Shown here: piece by piece, positions 49,807 to 58,680 of the stretch
Layout of the letters: each line of letters starts with the position of its first letter
Numbering within the stretch: the stretch's first letter is position 1
From: JBMNMU01 sp050953505
GTDB lineage: Bacteria > Bacillota > Clostridia > Peptostreptococcales > Anaerovoracaceae
NCBI GenBank assembly: GCA_050953505.1
Contig: JBMNMU010000001.1
Span: 2,046,001-2,110,000, forward strand
Reading direction: 5' to 3'
DNA: 64,000 nucleotides
Position numbers and translations under genes: made by a program
The notes under the pieces: model-generated
Seen by the model: the letters and a program-made list of their open reading frames with translations, nothing else
What the model was told of the DNA's origin: nothing
Database searches by the model: none

Positions 49807-50748
49807 TCACTGCCTATCCTTTTTAAAATTAGCAATGTAGCACTCTATCAGCCTTATAGGTTTGTATGAAAGCTTTGCTTTTCTTAACCCTGGAATACCC
49901 ATATCTTCTTCACGATTGATGTATTTAATGGTCGGCGGTAAATGTTTTGCAAATTCATTGTTAATCGCTTGATAAAGTCCTCTATACATGATATTTGCTT
50001 TTTCCACATGAACAGTTATTGTATTTTTATTTAGCCGGCCCCCTATGGTTAGGGCTTCGATCTTATTGTCAATTTTAATTGCGGCGGCTACATAACCTAT
50101 CTTTTCTAAATTATAAAATACATCTCTCATTGCCCTCTCTTCCATCATGAGTAAAGCCATTTCATGGGGGGGAAGGTTCTTTCGTTCGTTGAATTCTCGA
50201 ATGAAGTCCATAGCATCATCTGCCATCTCAGAGGTCAAAGGTATGTATTCATATACATAATTTTTCAAAAAGTAATTTAGATGATTTTTTTTACTGTGGT
50301 ATTCTCTACCCTTTAGCTCTGCCAAATCCTCTGCAAGGTAAAGGTAATCATAGTTTGGGCGATCATCTATAAATTCAAACTCTCCAGGGAATGCCTCCTC
50401 CAAAATCTCAATCATGTGTGATGGCATAAGTCGAATGGTAAACTCATAACCTTTCTCCTCGAATATTTTTTTTGCTTCAGTAATGGTATACCTTAGCGCC
50501 TCTTTGTCATACTTCCCGGTTTTTGTAAGTGGCGGGAACATGAAAGGTTCTTTGGTTTCGATTTCCAAATGGCTAAGCCCTGCTATGCACATATAATCTC
50601 CGATAATTTGCCAGCTGAAATCATTAATATTTCTCCACATGTATAAGGATGTAAAGGAGAGCCCGGAGGTTTCATAATTATAGCCACTGAAATAATCCTC
50701 CATGATAGGGCGACCTTCTAGGGAAATTTCGTTTTCAAACATTAGCAT
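49807..50748 (-). CDS. DUF2156 family protein (PG lysyltransferase C-terminal-like)
   Basis: The 313-residue protein belongs to the GNAT-like family related to the C-terminal domain of MprF, without the membrane part. Recognisable blocks: SFTSLYMWRNINDFSWQII, GREYHSKKNHLNYFLKNY, GGRLNKNTITVHVEKAN and the end YINREEDMGIPGLRKAKLSY. The family is presumed to use aminoacyl-tRNA or acyl donors; the substrate is unknown. The ribosome site AAAGG is weak. It lies 18 bases after the isochorismatase-like gene. Confidence 0.82.
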   Translation of the reverse strand: MLMFENEISLEGRPIMEDYFSGYNYETSGLSFTSLYMWRNINDFSWQIIGDYMCIAGLSHLEIETKEPFMFPPLTKTGKYDKEALRYTITEAKKIFEEKGYEFTIRLMPSHMIEILEEAFPGEFEFIDDRPNYDYLYLAEDLAELKGREYHSKKNHLNYFLKNYVYEYIPLTSEMADDAMDFIREFNERKNLPPHEMALLMMEERAMRDVFYNLEKIGYVAAAIKIDNKIEALTIGGRLNKNTITVHVEKANIMYRGLYQAINNEFAKHLPPTIKYINREEDMGIPGLRKAKLSYKPIRLIECYIANFKKDRQ

Positions 50749-50766
50749 TTTATTTGCGCCTTTCTA

Positions 50767-51354
50767 TTATTTTACTAGCGCTGAAATTTGCTTAAATCCA
50801 GGCTGCTTGGCTCCCTTTAATAATTCAAATAAAACAGCTTCATAAGTAGTTATAATTGCCCCAGAGTCGGCCATTCTAATTTGCGATGTTTCATAATCCA
50901 TCTCTTTTCTCGATGAAATACAGTCTTTAACAACAAAGACGTGGTACCCTTTTTCAAGAAGATCTAGCACTGTTTGCATAACGCAGACATGGGATTCCAC
51001 ACCTGCTATAATCACTGTCTTTTTGCCGGATTTTTCTAATGCGTCAACAAATGTTGGTTCATCCATGGCACTAAAGCTTGTCTTTTCAATGTGCTCAAAC
51101 TGGCAAGCAGGCACTTCTTCCCCTATTGGGTTTATCAGGGCATCTAAAATGCTGGGGACGGTAGGGCCCAGACCTTTTGTATATTGCTGCGTGATAATGA
51201 TGGGCACATCTAAAATTCTACACCCTTTAATCAGCTTTACTGTAGCCTCTTCCACTTGGGCACGATTCATCATTGCAGGCATTAGCCTATCCTGGAAGTC
51301 AATTCCCACCACGATAGCATCTTCCTTCTTAATTTTTATTCTTCTATCTGCCAT
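50767..51354 (-). CDS. Isochorismatase-family hydrolase
   Basis: The 195-residue cysteine hydrolase has the family's Asp in VVGIDFQDRLMPAM and the nucleophile Cys in GVESHVCVMQTVLDLL, after VIITQQYTKGLGPTVP. Related proteins act on nicotinamide or other amides, or are YcaC-like with unknown substrate. Its start overlaps the end of surE by 19 bases, so both are translated together. Confidence 0.85.
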   Translation of the reverse strand: MADRRIKIKKEDAIVVGIDFQDRLMPAMMNRAQVEEATVKLIKGCRILDVPIIITQQYTKGLGPTVPSILDALINPIGEEVPACQFEHIEKTSFSAMDEPTFVDALEKSGKKTVIIAGVESHVCVMQTVLDLLEKGYHVFVVKDCISSRKEMDYETSQIRMADSGAIITTYEAVLFELLKGAKQPGFKQISALVK

Positions 51355-52100
51355 TCTTTAACCTCCTCATACAACTCGTAGCTTGTTAAATCGTAATGTA
51401 GCGGTGTAATACTTGCATATCCCTCCTGCACAGCAAATACATCAATATCATCAGGAAGGTCTTTATATATAACGGGTACGCCTGAGTACCAATATTCAAG
51501 CCCGCCGTACTTATCTTCCTTAGGCTCGAACCATTCTTCATATTCTCTATCACCTAATTTAGTCACTCTAGTGCCCTTAATTTCTGATTCAGGTAAATGG
51601 GGCACATTAATATTTAAAACTGTTTTAGGGCCCATCTTACTCTTGGCAATTTTCACAGTTTTTACAACTAGGTCACAAGCGTAAGAAAAATGTTTAGGAT
51701 CACGGTCATCTATGGAAACGGCTATGGAAGGTAATCCACAAATATTTCCCTCTATGGCCGCCGATACTGTTCCTGAATAAAGGGTATCTGTTCCTAAATT
51801 AGCTCCATGGTTGATACCTGAGCATACCATATGAATCTTTATTCCTTCTTCTTGTAGGATTTTTAATCCAAGCTTCACACAATCGGCAGGAGTTCCTGTA
51901 ATCTCCCAAGCTCTTTTAGCATTGGGAAATTCGGTTTCCTTAACAGTCAATGGCCCCCCAATTGTAATTCCATGTCCACAAGCGCTTCGCTCCGTATGGG
52001 GGGCACATACATATACATTTGCTATTTGAGAAAGTGCTCTGGCGAGTTCCTTGATGCCTCTTGCATCAATACCATCGTCATTTGCAACTAAAATATTCAT
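51336..52100 (-). CDS. surE: 5'-nucleotidase SurE
   Basis: SurE dephosphorylates nucleoside monophosphates and short polyphosphates. The 254-residue protein begins MNILVANDDGIDARGIKEL with the metal Asp-Asp pair, then APHTERSACGHGIT and SGINHGANLGTDTLYSGTVSAA (metal Asn). The start at 52100 follows GGAGG; longer upstream frames have no site. Confidence 0.94.
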   Translation of the reverse strand: MNILVANDDGIDARGIKELARALSQIANVYVCAPHTERSACGHGITIGGPLTVKETEFPNAKRAWEITGTPADCVKLGLKILQEEGIKIHMVCSGINHGANLGTDTLYSGTVSAAIEGNICGLPSIAVSIDDRDPKHFSYACDLVVKTVKIAKSKMGPKTVLNINVPHLPESEIKGTRVTKLGDREYEEWFEPKEDKYGGLEYWYSGVPVIYKDLPDDIDVFAVQEGYASITPLHYDLTSYELYEEVKEWQIEE

Positions 52101-52306
52101 TATAACCTCCATTTTTTTATTCTGTTGTATTATACCACAATTATGAATTTTTAAAACTTCCATTACAATATAGGCATGGGGATAGGATATTGGCATGATT
52201 GTTACTGCCTTTTGAAAAGAAAAAGAAAGTATTTTCACATTATGCTTTGAAAAAACTTTCCTCTCTTTTTTTTACAAGAATTTAAGAAGTAAATACTTGC
52301 CTTTGG

Positions 52307-53233
52307 CTATTGGACTACATTTATGAGAGATCCGATGTTTTCAATCATGCAACAAACTTCATCTCCAGGCTTTAAAAATTTAGGCGGATTAAACCCCATT
52401 CCTACACCGGCTGGTGTTCCCGTTAGGATAATATCTCCAGGGTGGAGTTCATAGCCCTGTGACAAATCGCTAATGATTGTGGGTATATCAAAAATAAGAT
52501 CCTTCGTATTTCCATCCTGCCTCAGTTCTCCATTTACATAAGACTTTATTTCTAAATCCAAAGGCAGGGGCAGAACACTTTTATGCACAATCCATGGTCC
52601 TAGAGGACAGTGGGTGGTCAGGCTTTTTCCTTTGTACCACTGTACATGCTCTGTTTGAAGATCCCTGGCAGATATATCATTTCCAATGGTATATCCGAAT
52701 ATGTGGTTTTCTGCATCCTCGGGACGAATATTGATGCCACCCCTTCCAATCACGATGCCTAATTCCACCTCATAATCTATTTTCTTGGTTACTTCCTCAT
52801 GAGCCAAAATGTTTTGTCCTGTTCCTATTACTGTATGAGTGGCCTTGGTAAAGTAAATAGGTCGTTTTGGAACCTCTGCAGGGCCCCCTGTCATTCCATG
52901 GATTTCCTTAGCGTGATCCGCATAATTTTTACCCAAACAAAGAATATTTCTGGTGGGTACCGGGATAGGTGCAAGAATCTGAACCTCCTCCAATGGTTTT
53001 GACAGCTCTGGATTACATCCGAAGAATAGCGCAATATCATCGGTCCATTGGTCCTGATAACCAGCAATGAATTGGTTCATTGTTTCTGGTACGTTTTTTA
53101 CCTGATTACTGGTAATGTTTAATTCTTCTACATCACTACTAAAAAAGTCTTCCAGCAGAAATACTCTGTTGCCAACTCTATCTATGCAGGATATTTTCTC
53201 CTTACCATTTTGATTGATGGTTGCATAAATCAT
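52307..53233 (-). CDS. Fumarylacetoacetate hydrolase-family protein
   Basis: The 308-residue protein has an N-terminal DUF2437-like part and the FAH catalytic domain. Metal-binding residues are seen in CLGKNYADHAKE, KIDYEVELGIVIGRGG and GYTIGNDISARD; a conserved end is ILTGTPAGVGMGFNPP. Family members cleave acylpyruvates or decarboxylate oxaloacetate; the substrate is not clear from context. It lies downstream of the sirtuin gene on the same strand. Confidence 0.85.
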   Translation of the reverse strand: MIYATINQNGKEKISCIDRVGNRVFLLEDFFSSDVEELNITSNQVKNVPETMNQFIAGYQDQWTDDIALFFGCNPELSKPLEEVQILAPIPVPTRNILCLGKNYADHAKEIHGMTGGPAEVPKRPIYFTKATHTVIGTGQNILAHEEVTKKIDYEVELGIVIGRGGINIRPEDAENHIFGYTIGNDISARDLQTEHVQWYKGKSLTTHCPLGPWIVHKSVLPLPLDLEIKSYVNGELRQDGNTKDLIFDIPTIISDLSQGYELHPGDIILTGTPAGVGMGFNPPKFLKPGDEVCCMIENIGSLINVVQ

Positions 53234-53276
53234 ATTTCACTTCTCCTTTACCTTCTATTGTCTTTGTGCAAAGCTA

Positions 53277-53990
53277 TTAAAAACTTAAAACCTCTCCAAT
53301 GGAATCATGAATAACCAAGTGTGCCTTATTATCATATGGAGTAACAGATTTGTTAATAAGCACCAAATTTTTCCCTTTGAAATAATTAATAAGTCCAGCT
53401 GCAGGGTATACCACTAGAGAAGTACCACCCACTATTAAAGTGTCTGCTTCAGAAATGGCTTTTATGGCACCCCTTAATACCTGATCATCTAGTGCCTCTT
53501 CATAAAGAACTACATCCGGCTTAATCACTCCTTGGCACTTTTGGCACAATGGAACTTTTTCCTGCTCTAAGATGTAATCCACATCATAAAAAGTGTTACA
53601 ATCCGTACAGTTGTTTCGTAACACGGAACCATGAAGCTCATAGACATTTTTACTTCCCGCGAGTTGGTGTAGGCCATCAATGTTCTGAGTAACTATAGCA
53701 GAAAGCTTCCCCATTTCTTCTAGCTTGGCCAGCGATTTATGCGCCTTGTTGGGCTGTGCGTTCTTATGAATCAAATTATTTTTATAGTAATCATAAAAGG
53801 TTTCACTATCTCTTATGAAAAATGTATGGCTAAGCATTTCTTCCGGTGACCGTCCATACTTTTGCTGTGCTTGATATAAGCCATCCTCAGATCTGAAATC
53901 TGGAATACCACTCTCTGTGGAAACCCCGGCACCCCCAAAGAATACAATATTTTGGCTATTATCGATTATTTTTTTCAGTTCACCATTCAT
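53277..53990 (-). CDS. cobB: NAD-dependent protein deacylase (sirtuin, class III/U-like)
   Basis: Sirtuins remove acyl groups from lysines using NAD. The roughly 237-residue protein has FFGGAGVSTESGIPDFRS (NAD site), IVTQNIDGLHQLAGS, the catalytic His in VYELHGSVLRNNC, and a CxxC...CxxC zinc site (CTDCNTF; CQKCQG). The start at 53990 (MNGELKK) follows GAGGAAAGG; an in-frame start 12 codons upstream has less support. Confidence 0.9.
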   Translation of the reverse strand: MNGELKKIIDNSQNIVFFGGAGVSTESGIPDFRSEDGLYQAQQKYGRSPEEMLSHTFFIRDSETFYDYYKNNLIHKNAQPNKAHKSLAKLEEMGKLSAIVTQNIDGLHQLAGSKNVYELHGSVLRNNCTDCNTFYDVDYILEQEKVPLCQKCQGVIKPDVVLYEEALDDQVLRGAIKAISEADTLIVGGTSLVVYPAAGLINYFKGKNLVLINKSVTPYDNKAHLVIHDSIGEVLSF

Positions 53991-54150
53991 TTTCCTTTCC
54001 TCTATCCTTTCATTCTCTATTTCCACTCATTGTAGCATAATATTATATGATTCTCCAATATCATGAAAATATCTAGGAAGGTTTTTTAATATTATGTCTT
54101 TTCATAGTCTCTCAAAACCTAATACTGCAGTAATCTGCGCTATGATAATC

Positions 54151-54180
54151 TTGATTAAGCTATTCGATATAGGGTAAAAT
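54151..54180 (+). promoter_or_regulatory. Possible promoter for the patatin gene
   Basis: TTGATT and TAAAAT lie 18 bases apart, 46 bases before the start codon. Confidence 0.4.
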
Positions 54181-54226
54181 AGTTTGCAATACTGTCACTT
54201 AAAACACTAAGCAATGGAGGATGGGG

Positions 54227-55336
54227 ATGAAAAAAAGAAAGACCGCCTTGGTCTTAGGCGGTGGAGGATCTAGGGGCGCCTATGAAGTTGGAGTCTGGCA
54301 AGGGCTGAGAGAGCTTGGTATCAAAATCGATCTTGTCACCGGGACTTCCGTAGGTGCAATAAATGGTGCTTTTGTCGCCCAGGATGCTTTCGATCTTGCC
54401 GTGGCCCTGTGGAAAGAAGTCGAGACTTCTATGGTTTTCGATATGGAAATCAAAGATATCATTACCAACTCAGGCATTGGGACAACAAAACTTAAGGCCC
54501 TCCTTGATAAATTTTTAGATGAGGGAGCCATTAGGAGATCTCCTATTGGCTTTGGGCTGGTTACCGTTGAATTTCCTTCAATGGATCCCTTATTCCTAAT
54601 GATTGACCAAATCCCTGAGAAGAAGCTGTCGGATTACATTCTTGCCAGTTCCGCTTTATTTCCCGCCCTCAAAGTCCATGAGATTGGTGAAAAAAAATAT
54701 GTAGATGGCGGTTTTTCAGACAATTTACCTGTAGGAATGGCCATAGATCACGGAGCGACTCATGTCATTGCTGTTGATTTAGATGTAGTGGGATTTATCA
54801 ACAAAGACACATTCCTAGGTGCAGAGCACTTAAAGATTATTCGGTGCCCTTGGAATTTAGGCAATATGCTTATCTTTAATAAGACTAACTCAAAAAAAAT
54901 TATGCGCCTTGGTTATCTTGATACCATGAAGGCTTATGGTATTTTTGAAGGCCAATACTATTGTTTTGTAAAGGATTCTATTGAGAGTAAGAATCTTCTC
55001 CGTGCTGATATAGCGGGCAAAATCTTCGAACTGGATCCGGGCATCATTTATTTCAAAAAAACATTCAACGATGGGTTGCGGAAAGCCATCGCGGATCATC
55101 CTATGGAAAAGGAGCATGATTTTTTCAATGGGACAAGCAGCTTTACCAATTTGCTGTCAGGGAGTGTGGAATGGATAAGATCCATATTTAACCCAAAGAC
55201 GATAACCCTTCTGATTGCGAGAAGCTTTAAAGACACTCCCATCGACAAGAACATTTTTTTAACTAAGCCTGGTATAAAGCTTTTCAGAAATGAAATCTTT
55301 GCAGCCAACTATATTTATAAAGAAGGGTTGGTTTAG
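54227..55336 (+). CDS. Patatin-like phospholipase
   Basis: The roughly 369-residue protein has the patatin Ser-Asp dyad: oxyanion loop LVLGGGGSRGAYEVG, GTSVGAING with the catalytic Ser, and VDGGFSDNLPV with the Asp. The C-terminal 150 residues match nothing I recognise. The start at 54227 is chosen because GGAGG lies six bases upstream; the ATG at 54221 directly touches that site. It has no signal peptide and probably acts on membrane lipids from the cytosol. Confidence 0.88.
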   Translation: MKKRKTALVLGGGGSRGAYEVGVWQGLRELGIKIDLVTGTSVGAINGAFVAQDAFDLAVALWKEVETSMVFDMEIKDIITNSGIGTTKLKALLDKFLDEGAIRRSPIGFGLVTVEFPSMDPLFLMIDQIPEKKLSDYILASSALFPALKVHEIGEKKYVDGGFSDNLPVGMAIDHGATHVIAVDLDVVGFINKDTFLGAEHLKIIRCPWNLGNMLIFNKTNSKKIMRLGYLDTMKAYGIFEGQYYCFVKDSIESKNLLRADIAGKIFELDPGIIYFKKTFNDGLRKAIADHPMEKEHDFFNGTSSFTNLLSGSVEWIRSIFNPKTITLLIARSFKDTPIDKNIFLTKPGIKLFRNEIFAANYIYKEGLV

Positions 55337-55379
55337 GATGCTCCTTGAGCTTTGCCTTTATTCACCAACCCATATTTCA

Positions 55380-55931
55380 TCATTCTGCAAACTGATAAGT
55401 GAAAAATTTCCTAGCAGGTGTCTTAATAAGTGCCGAGGATACTATAGATGCTACCCCAAGCCCTACGATGAATTGTCCCACATTCCATGGGATAGACAGG
55501 ACGGGTACCACAAAATTCCCATATATAACACCCTCTGCAAGATAATATCCCGCTACCATAAAGATGCCGGCAAAGATCATGCCCACAAGATGATATAAAG
55601 GCATCCCAAATAGAGTCCCAGCATTTCCTTTCATTGCCTTTTTTATAAACATCCCCATAATAATAGCCATGCAAGCTTTAATAACCAACGTCCAAGGAGC
55701 CCATATAGCTGCGCCCACCATTACATCTGCCAATAATGATCCTATTCCAGCGGCAATTGCTGCATATCTCCAGCCTAGAATCAAGACAGAAAGAAAAACC
55801 ATAGCGTCCCCTAAATGAACATATCCACTGCTAAAAGGAATTGGTATGCGTATCAGCATTGTGGCTACAATGATTAGCGCCATCATCACCCCTGTTAAGA
55901 TTATTCTATTCGTCTTTTCCTGATTAGACAT
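55380..55931 (-). CDS. ECF transporter S component, possibly for a B6 vitamer
   Basis: The 183-residue membrane protein has about six helices and the S-component features VMMALIIVATMLIRIPIP, GYVHLGDAMVFLSVLILGW and the small-residue-rich helix IAAGIGSLLADVMVG. It would bind a vitamin and work with shared EcfA/EcfT. Divergence from a MocR/PdxR-like regulator suggests pyridoxal or pyridoxine; this is inference, and HMP or riboflavin remain possible. The start at 55931 follows AGGAGG. Confidence 0.78.
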   Translation of the reverse strand: MSNQEKTNRIILTGVMMALIIVATMLIRIPIPFSSGYVHLGDAMVFLSVLILGWRYAAIAAGIGSLLADVMVGAAIWAPWTLVIKACMAIIMGMFIKKAMKGNAGTLFGMPLYHLVGMIFAGIFMVAGYYLAEGVIYGNFVVPVLSIPWNVGQFIVGLGVASIVSSALIKTPARKFFTYQFAE

Positions 55932-55964
55932 ATCGATGCCTCCTTGTATCTTTCTAATTGAAAT

Positions 55965-56141
55965 TACAGTATTATTATAAATTTTCACGAGATTTAGTTT
56001 TATCTTATGATATAATAGATTTGTATTTAAATAAATAGTCAATTTTATTTATTTTTATATGTACAGTTCTGCTTGTGCTTGAAATATTAACCCTTATTTA
56101 TAAAACTGTTTTGTATTTTATCTCATGATTATAGGTACAGT
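55965..56141. promoter_or_regulatory. TACAGT repeats in the divergent promoter region
   Basis: TACAGT occurs at 55965-55970, 56062-56067 and 56136-56141, and ACTGTTTT at 56105-56112 gives a related reverse copy. The first and last are followed by similar ATTATTAT/ATAATAAT tracts. Such repeated sites between a MocR-type gene and its divergent target are typical operators, but the assignment is inference. Confidence 0.4.
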
Positions 56142-56166
56142 ATAATAATAAGTTTGGAGGAATCGA

Positions 56167-57648
56167 ATGAAAGCCATTTTACCGTCTCTTGATTTTGACT
56201 CAACAAATCCTTTATATTTGCAATTATATACTTATATAAAAAATGCCATATTAAATGGCGAAATGCTTCCCGGTGAAAAGCTCCCTTCCTTGAGAAGGCT
56301 GGCTAAAAGTCTTAATTTAAGCCTTACCACCATCTCCCTAGCTTATAATCAGCTTCTGGTTGAAGGTTATATCATGAGCAAACCACAATCGGGATTTTAT
56401 GTTGAAGAAATTGCCCATTTACCAGGAGCAAGCTCTAATGAACAAAGTTTTTCGCCCCTTTCTACTGACTTAAAGGATATGACTGTAAATCCCCTAAGCT
56501 TTGAGGAGTCCTTACGAGTTAATCAAGGGTCCCTTTACTACGACCTCTCTTGCTTCGATTTTGTTAAATGGAAAAAGTGTATGAATAAAGTCCTCAATGA
56601 TTATCCCCACATGCTCTTAAGTGAAGGGGAGCCAAAGGGAGAGGTTGCACTACGATATGAAATATCCAAATATGTATATCAGTCCAGAGGCGTCATTTGT
56701 ACCCCGGATCAAATCGTTATCGGAGCCGGAACCCAACAAATTACAAATCAGCTATGTACCATGCTGGATCGAATGAATATTAAGCATGTGGCTCTTGAAG
56801 ATCCTGGATACTTACCTGTTAGAAACATTTTCAGAGACAGGTATTTTGCCATGACAAATGTACCCGTTGGAAAAGAAGGCATACATATTCATAAGCTGCC
56901 CTCCAATATCCCCTCAGCTGTCTATGTAAGTCCGTCTAATCAATTCCCTACAGGGTATGTCATGCCTATTGGAAAGCGCCATGAATTGCTTTACTGGGCA
57001 AATGAAAATGATAGCATTATCATAGAAGACGATTACGATAGTGAGCTTAGATATTTTGGTAGGCCTATTCCATCCCTCCAGGGCCTTGATAAGGATCAAA
57101 GAGTGGTTTACTTGGGATCATTTTCCTCTACCCTCTTTCCTTCTATTAAAATTAGTTATATGATATTACCTGAGAGGATGGTAGAGGTTTTTGATGCAGC
57201 CGTGGGAGATTATACTCAAACCTGCTCGAAAACAGAACAGCTAACCTTAGCCATTTATATGGAAAAGGGCTATTATCGTACCAATATAAAAAAGCTTCGT
57301 AATTTATATGCACAGAAGCTTTCAGCTGTTATTTCCGCAATGAGCCGATATGGCTCTCAGGTTATTCGGCCCATCAATAGTTCCTCAGGGATTAATATGC
57401 TTCTTACCGTTAATAGCAGTAAAACACCTGCCACTTTAAGCAGGGAAGCTGCTGCAATAGGCATTTCCGTATTGCCTATCGCTACATATACGGAGGATTT
57501 TCCTCAAACATCTTCTACGATGATTTTTTATTATAATCAAATTCCCTTAGGAGATATTGATACGGCGGTAAAAAGCCTTGTTAATGCATGGAAGAAACCA
57601 ATGTCAACGATAAAAAAGACTACACAAAACATGAATGGAATAGAATAG
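56167..57648 (+). CDS. MocR/PdxR-type regulator (GntR HTH + aminotransferase domain)
   Basis: The 493-residue protein joins a GntR winged HTH (about 10-75; YTYIKNAILNGEMLPGEKLP; SLRRLAKSLNLSLTTISLAY) to a fold-type I aminotransferase domain (about 120-480). The PLP lysine is K328 (GSFSSTLFPSIKISYM), and VSPSNQFPTGYVMP and EDDYDSELRY complete the site. Such proteins sense PLP and control B6 synthesis or uptake. The divergent ECF S-component is its likely target. Confidence 0.9.
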   Translation: MKAILPSLDFDSTNPLYLQLYTYIKNAILNGEMLPGEKLPSLRRLAKSLNLSLTTISLAYNQLLVEGYIMSKPQSGFYVEEIAHLPGASSNEQSFSPLSTDLKDMTVNPLSFEESLRVNQGSLYYDLSCFDFVKWKKCMNKVLNDYPHMLLSEGEPKGEVALRYEISKYVYQSRGVICTPDQIVIGAGTQQITNQLCTMLDRMNIKHVALEDPGYLPVRNIFRDRYFAMTNVPVGKEGIHIHKLPSNIPSAVYVSPSNQFPTGYVMPIGKRHELLYWANENDSIIIEDDYDSELRYFGRPIPSLQGLDKDQRVVYLGSFSSTLFPSIKISYMILPERMVEVFDAAVGDYTQTCSKTEQLTLAIYMEKGYYRTNIKKLRNLYAQKLSAVISAMSRYGSQVIRPINSSSGINMLLTVNSSKTPATLSREAAAIGISVLPIATYTEDFPQTSSTMIFYYNQIPLGDIDTAVKSLVNAWKKPMSTIKKTTQNMNGIE

Positions 57649-57745
57649 TTTTAGAAAAACCTCAGTATAAATATAGTCTAGCAAAACACAACCTGTGTTA
57701 GATAGAATATATAAGGGCAGATTTGAAGAACGTAAGGAGGAAAGT

Positions 57746-58402
57746 ATGGAGCTACAAGAATTACTGTACAAAAGGCAAAGTATCAGACGTTTCAAAGAAG
57801 GTGATGTAAAGGACGAGGACATCATCGAAATGATTCGAGCTGCGGGAAGTGCACCATCCGGCAAGAACATTCAGAATTGGCACTTTGTGGTTATTAAGGA
57901 CAGGGATCTTATGCAAAAGATTCATGACCTTATTGAATCTAAAAATCATGAAATCGCACTGGAGATGGATAAAAAGGATCCCGAGAAGGGAAATAGATTT
58001 AGAAAGTTTGTAAAAAACTTTACCTTGTTTTTTATGAAGGCGCCTGTTTTAGTTGTGGTATATTCCACTACCTACTATCCTTCCGGGTATCACGAGCTTA
58101 AGTTTATTGATGCACCCCAAGAACAAATTGATGCGTTATTTGTAAGAAATCCAGGCATGCAGAGTCTAGGGGCGGCTTTGGAAAACTTCACCTTATCTGC
58201 CATAGACCTTGGCTACGGTAGCTGCTGGTTGACCAGTGCCAACTATGTAGCTGAAGAAATTCAAGAGCTGCTTAAATCAGAAATCGGTTTTGATAAGGAA
58301 GGCTATTTCATGGCTGCCATGATGGCCCTAGGGATTCCAGAGGATAATGCAAAGAGCCCACCAAAAAAGCAAGTAGAGGAAATCTACACCTTTATAAAAT
58401 AG
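57746..58402 (+). CDS. Nitroreductase-family flavoprotein
   Basis: The 218-residue protein begins MELQELLYKRQSIRRFKEGD; RQSIRRF and APSGKNIQNWHF form the FMN site. Later blocks are LGAALENFTLSAIDLGYGSCW and MAAMMALGIPEDN. It would act as an NAD(P)H-dependent FMN oxidoreductase of unknown substrate. The start at 57746 follows AAGGAGG. A 58-bp palindrome that can terminate transcription follows the stop. Confidence 0.88.
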   Translation: MELQELLYKRQSIRRFKEGDVKDEDIIEMIRAAGSAPSGKNIQNWHFVVIKDRDLMQKIHDLIESKNHEIALEMDKKDPEKGNRFRKFVKNFTLFFMKAPVLVVVYSTTYYPSGYHELKFIDAPQEQIDALFVRNPGMQSLGAALENFTLSAIDLGYGSCWLTSANYVAEEIQELLKSEIGFDKEGYFMAAMMALGIPEDNAKSPPKKQVEEIYTFIK

Positions 58403-58409
58403 AAAGAAT

Positions 58410-58467
58410 GCCAAAGACCGAGAGATGATTGGCTGTGGCCACAGCCAATCATCTCTCGGTCTTTGGC
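58410..58467. repeat. Perfect 58-bp palindrome, likely terminator
   Basis: Two 29-base arms meet without a loop: 58410-58438 (GCCAAAGACCGAGAG...) and its exact complement 58439-58467. TTTTGTTA follows on the plus strand, so it can end the nitroreductase transcript. The arm is repeated once, at 28 of 29 positions, at 59861-59889. Confidence 0.9.
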
Positions 58468-58493
58468 TTTTGTTACATAATTAATTGGGTCGG

Positions 58494-58679
58494 AGGCATT
58501 GGCAGCGATTGAACCCGACTGTCGGAGGGGTTTTGCGCTACTCTCCGCTGAAATCGAGCAAGATGTTCAGCTTCTGTCAAACACGTCTAAAGTTGGTTTG
58601 TTTGACAGTCTGAACATGGAGACATAAAGCGCTGAGAGTATCAAAACCCCGACCAGTCGATGAGATCGCGCCAATGCCT
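58494..58679. repeat. Fold-back element, copy 3 of the dispersed repeat family
   Basis: A 186-base imperfect inverted repeat. AGGCATTGGC at the left end pairs with GCCAATGCCT at the right, and the arms continue for about 50 bases. An inner stem pairs ATGTTCAG with CTGAACAT and CTGTCAAACA with TGTTTGACAG. Bases 58627-58669 match 22638-22680 at 35 of 43 positions. It ends one base before the stop codon of the next gene. No coding frame is seen; it is MITE- or REP-like. Confidence 0.8.
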
Positions 58680-58680
58680 T

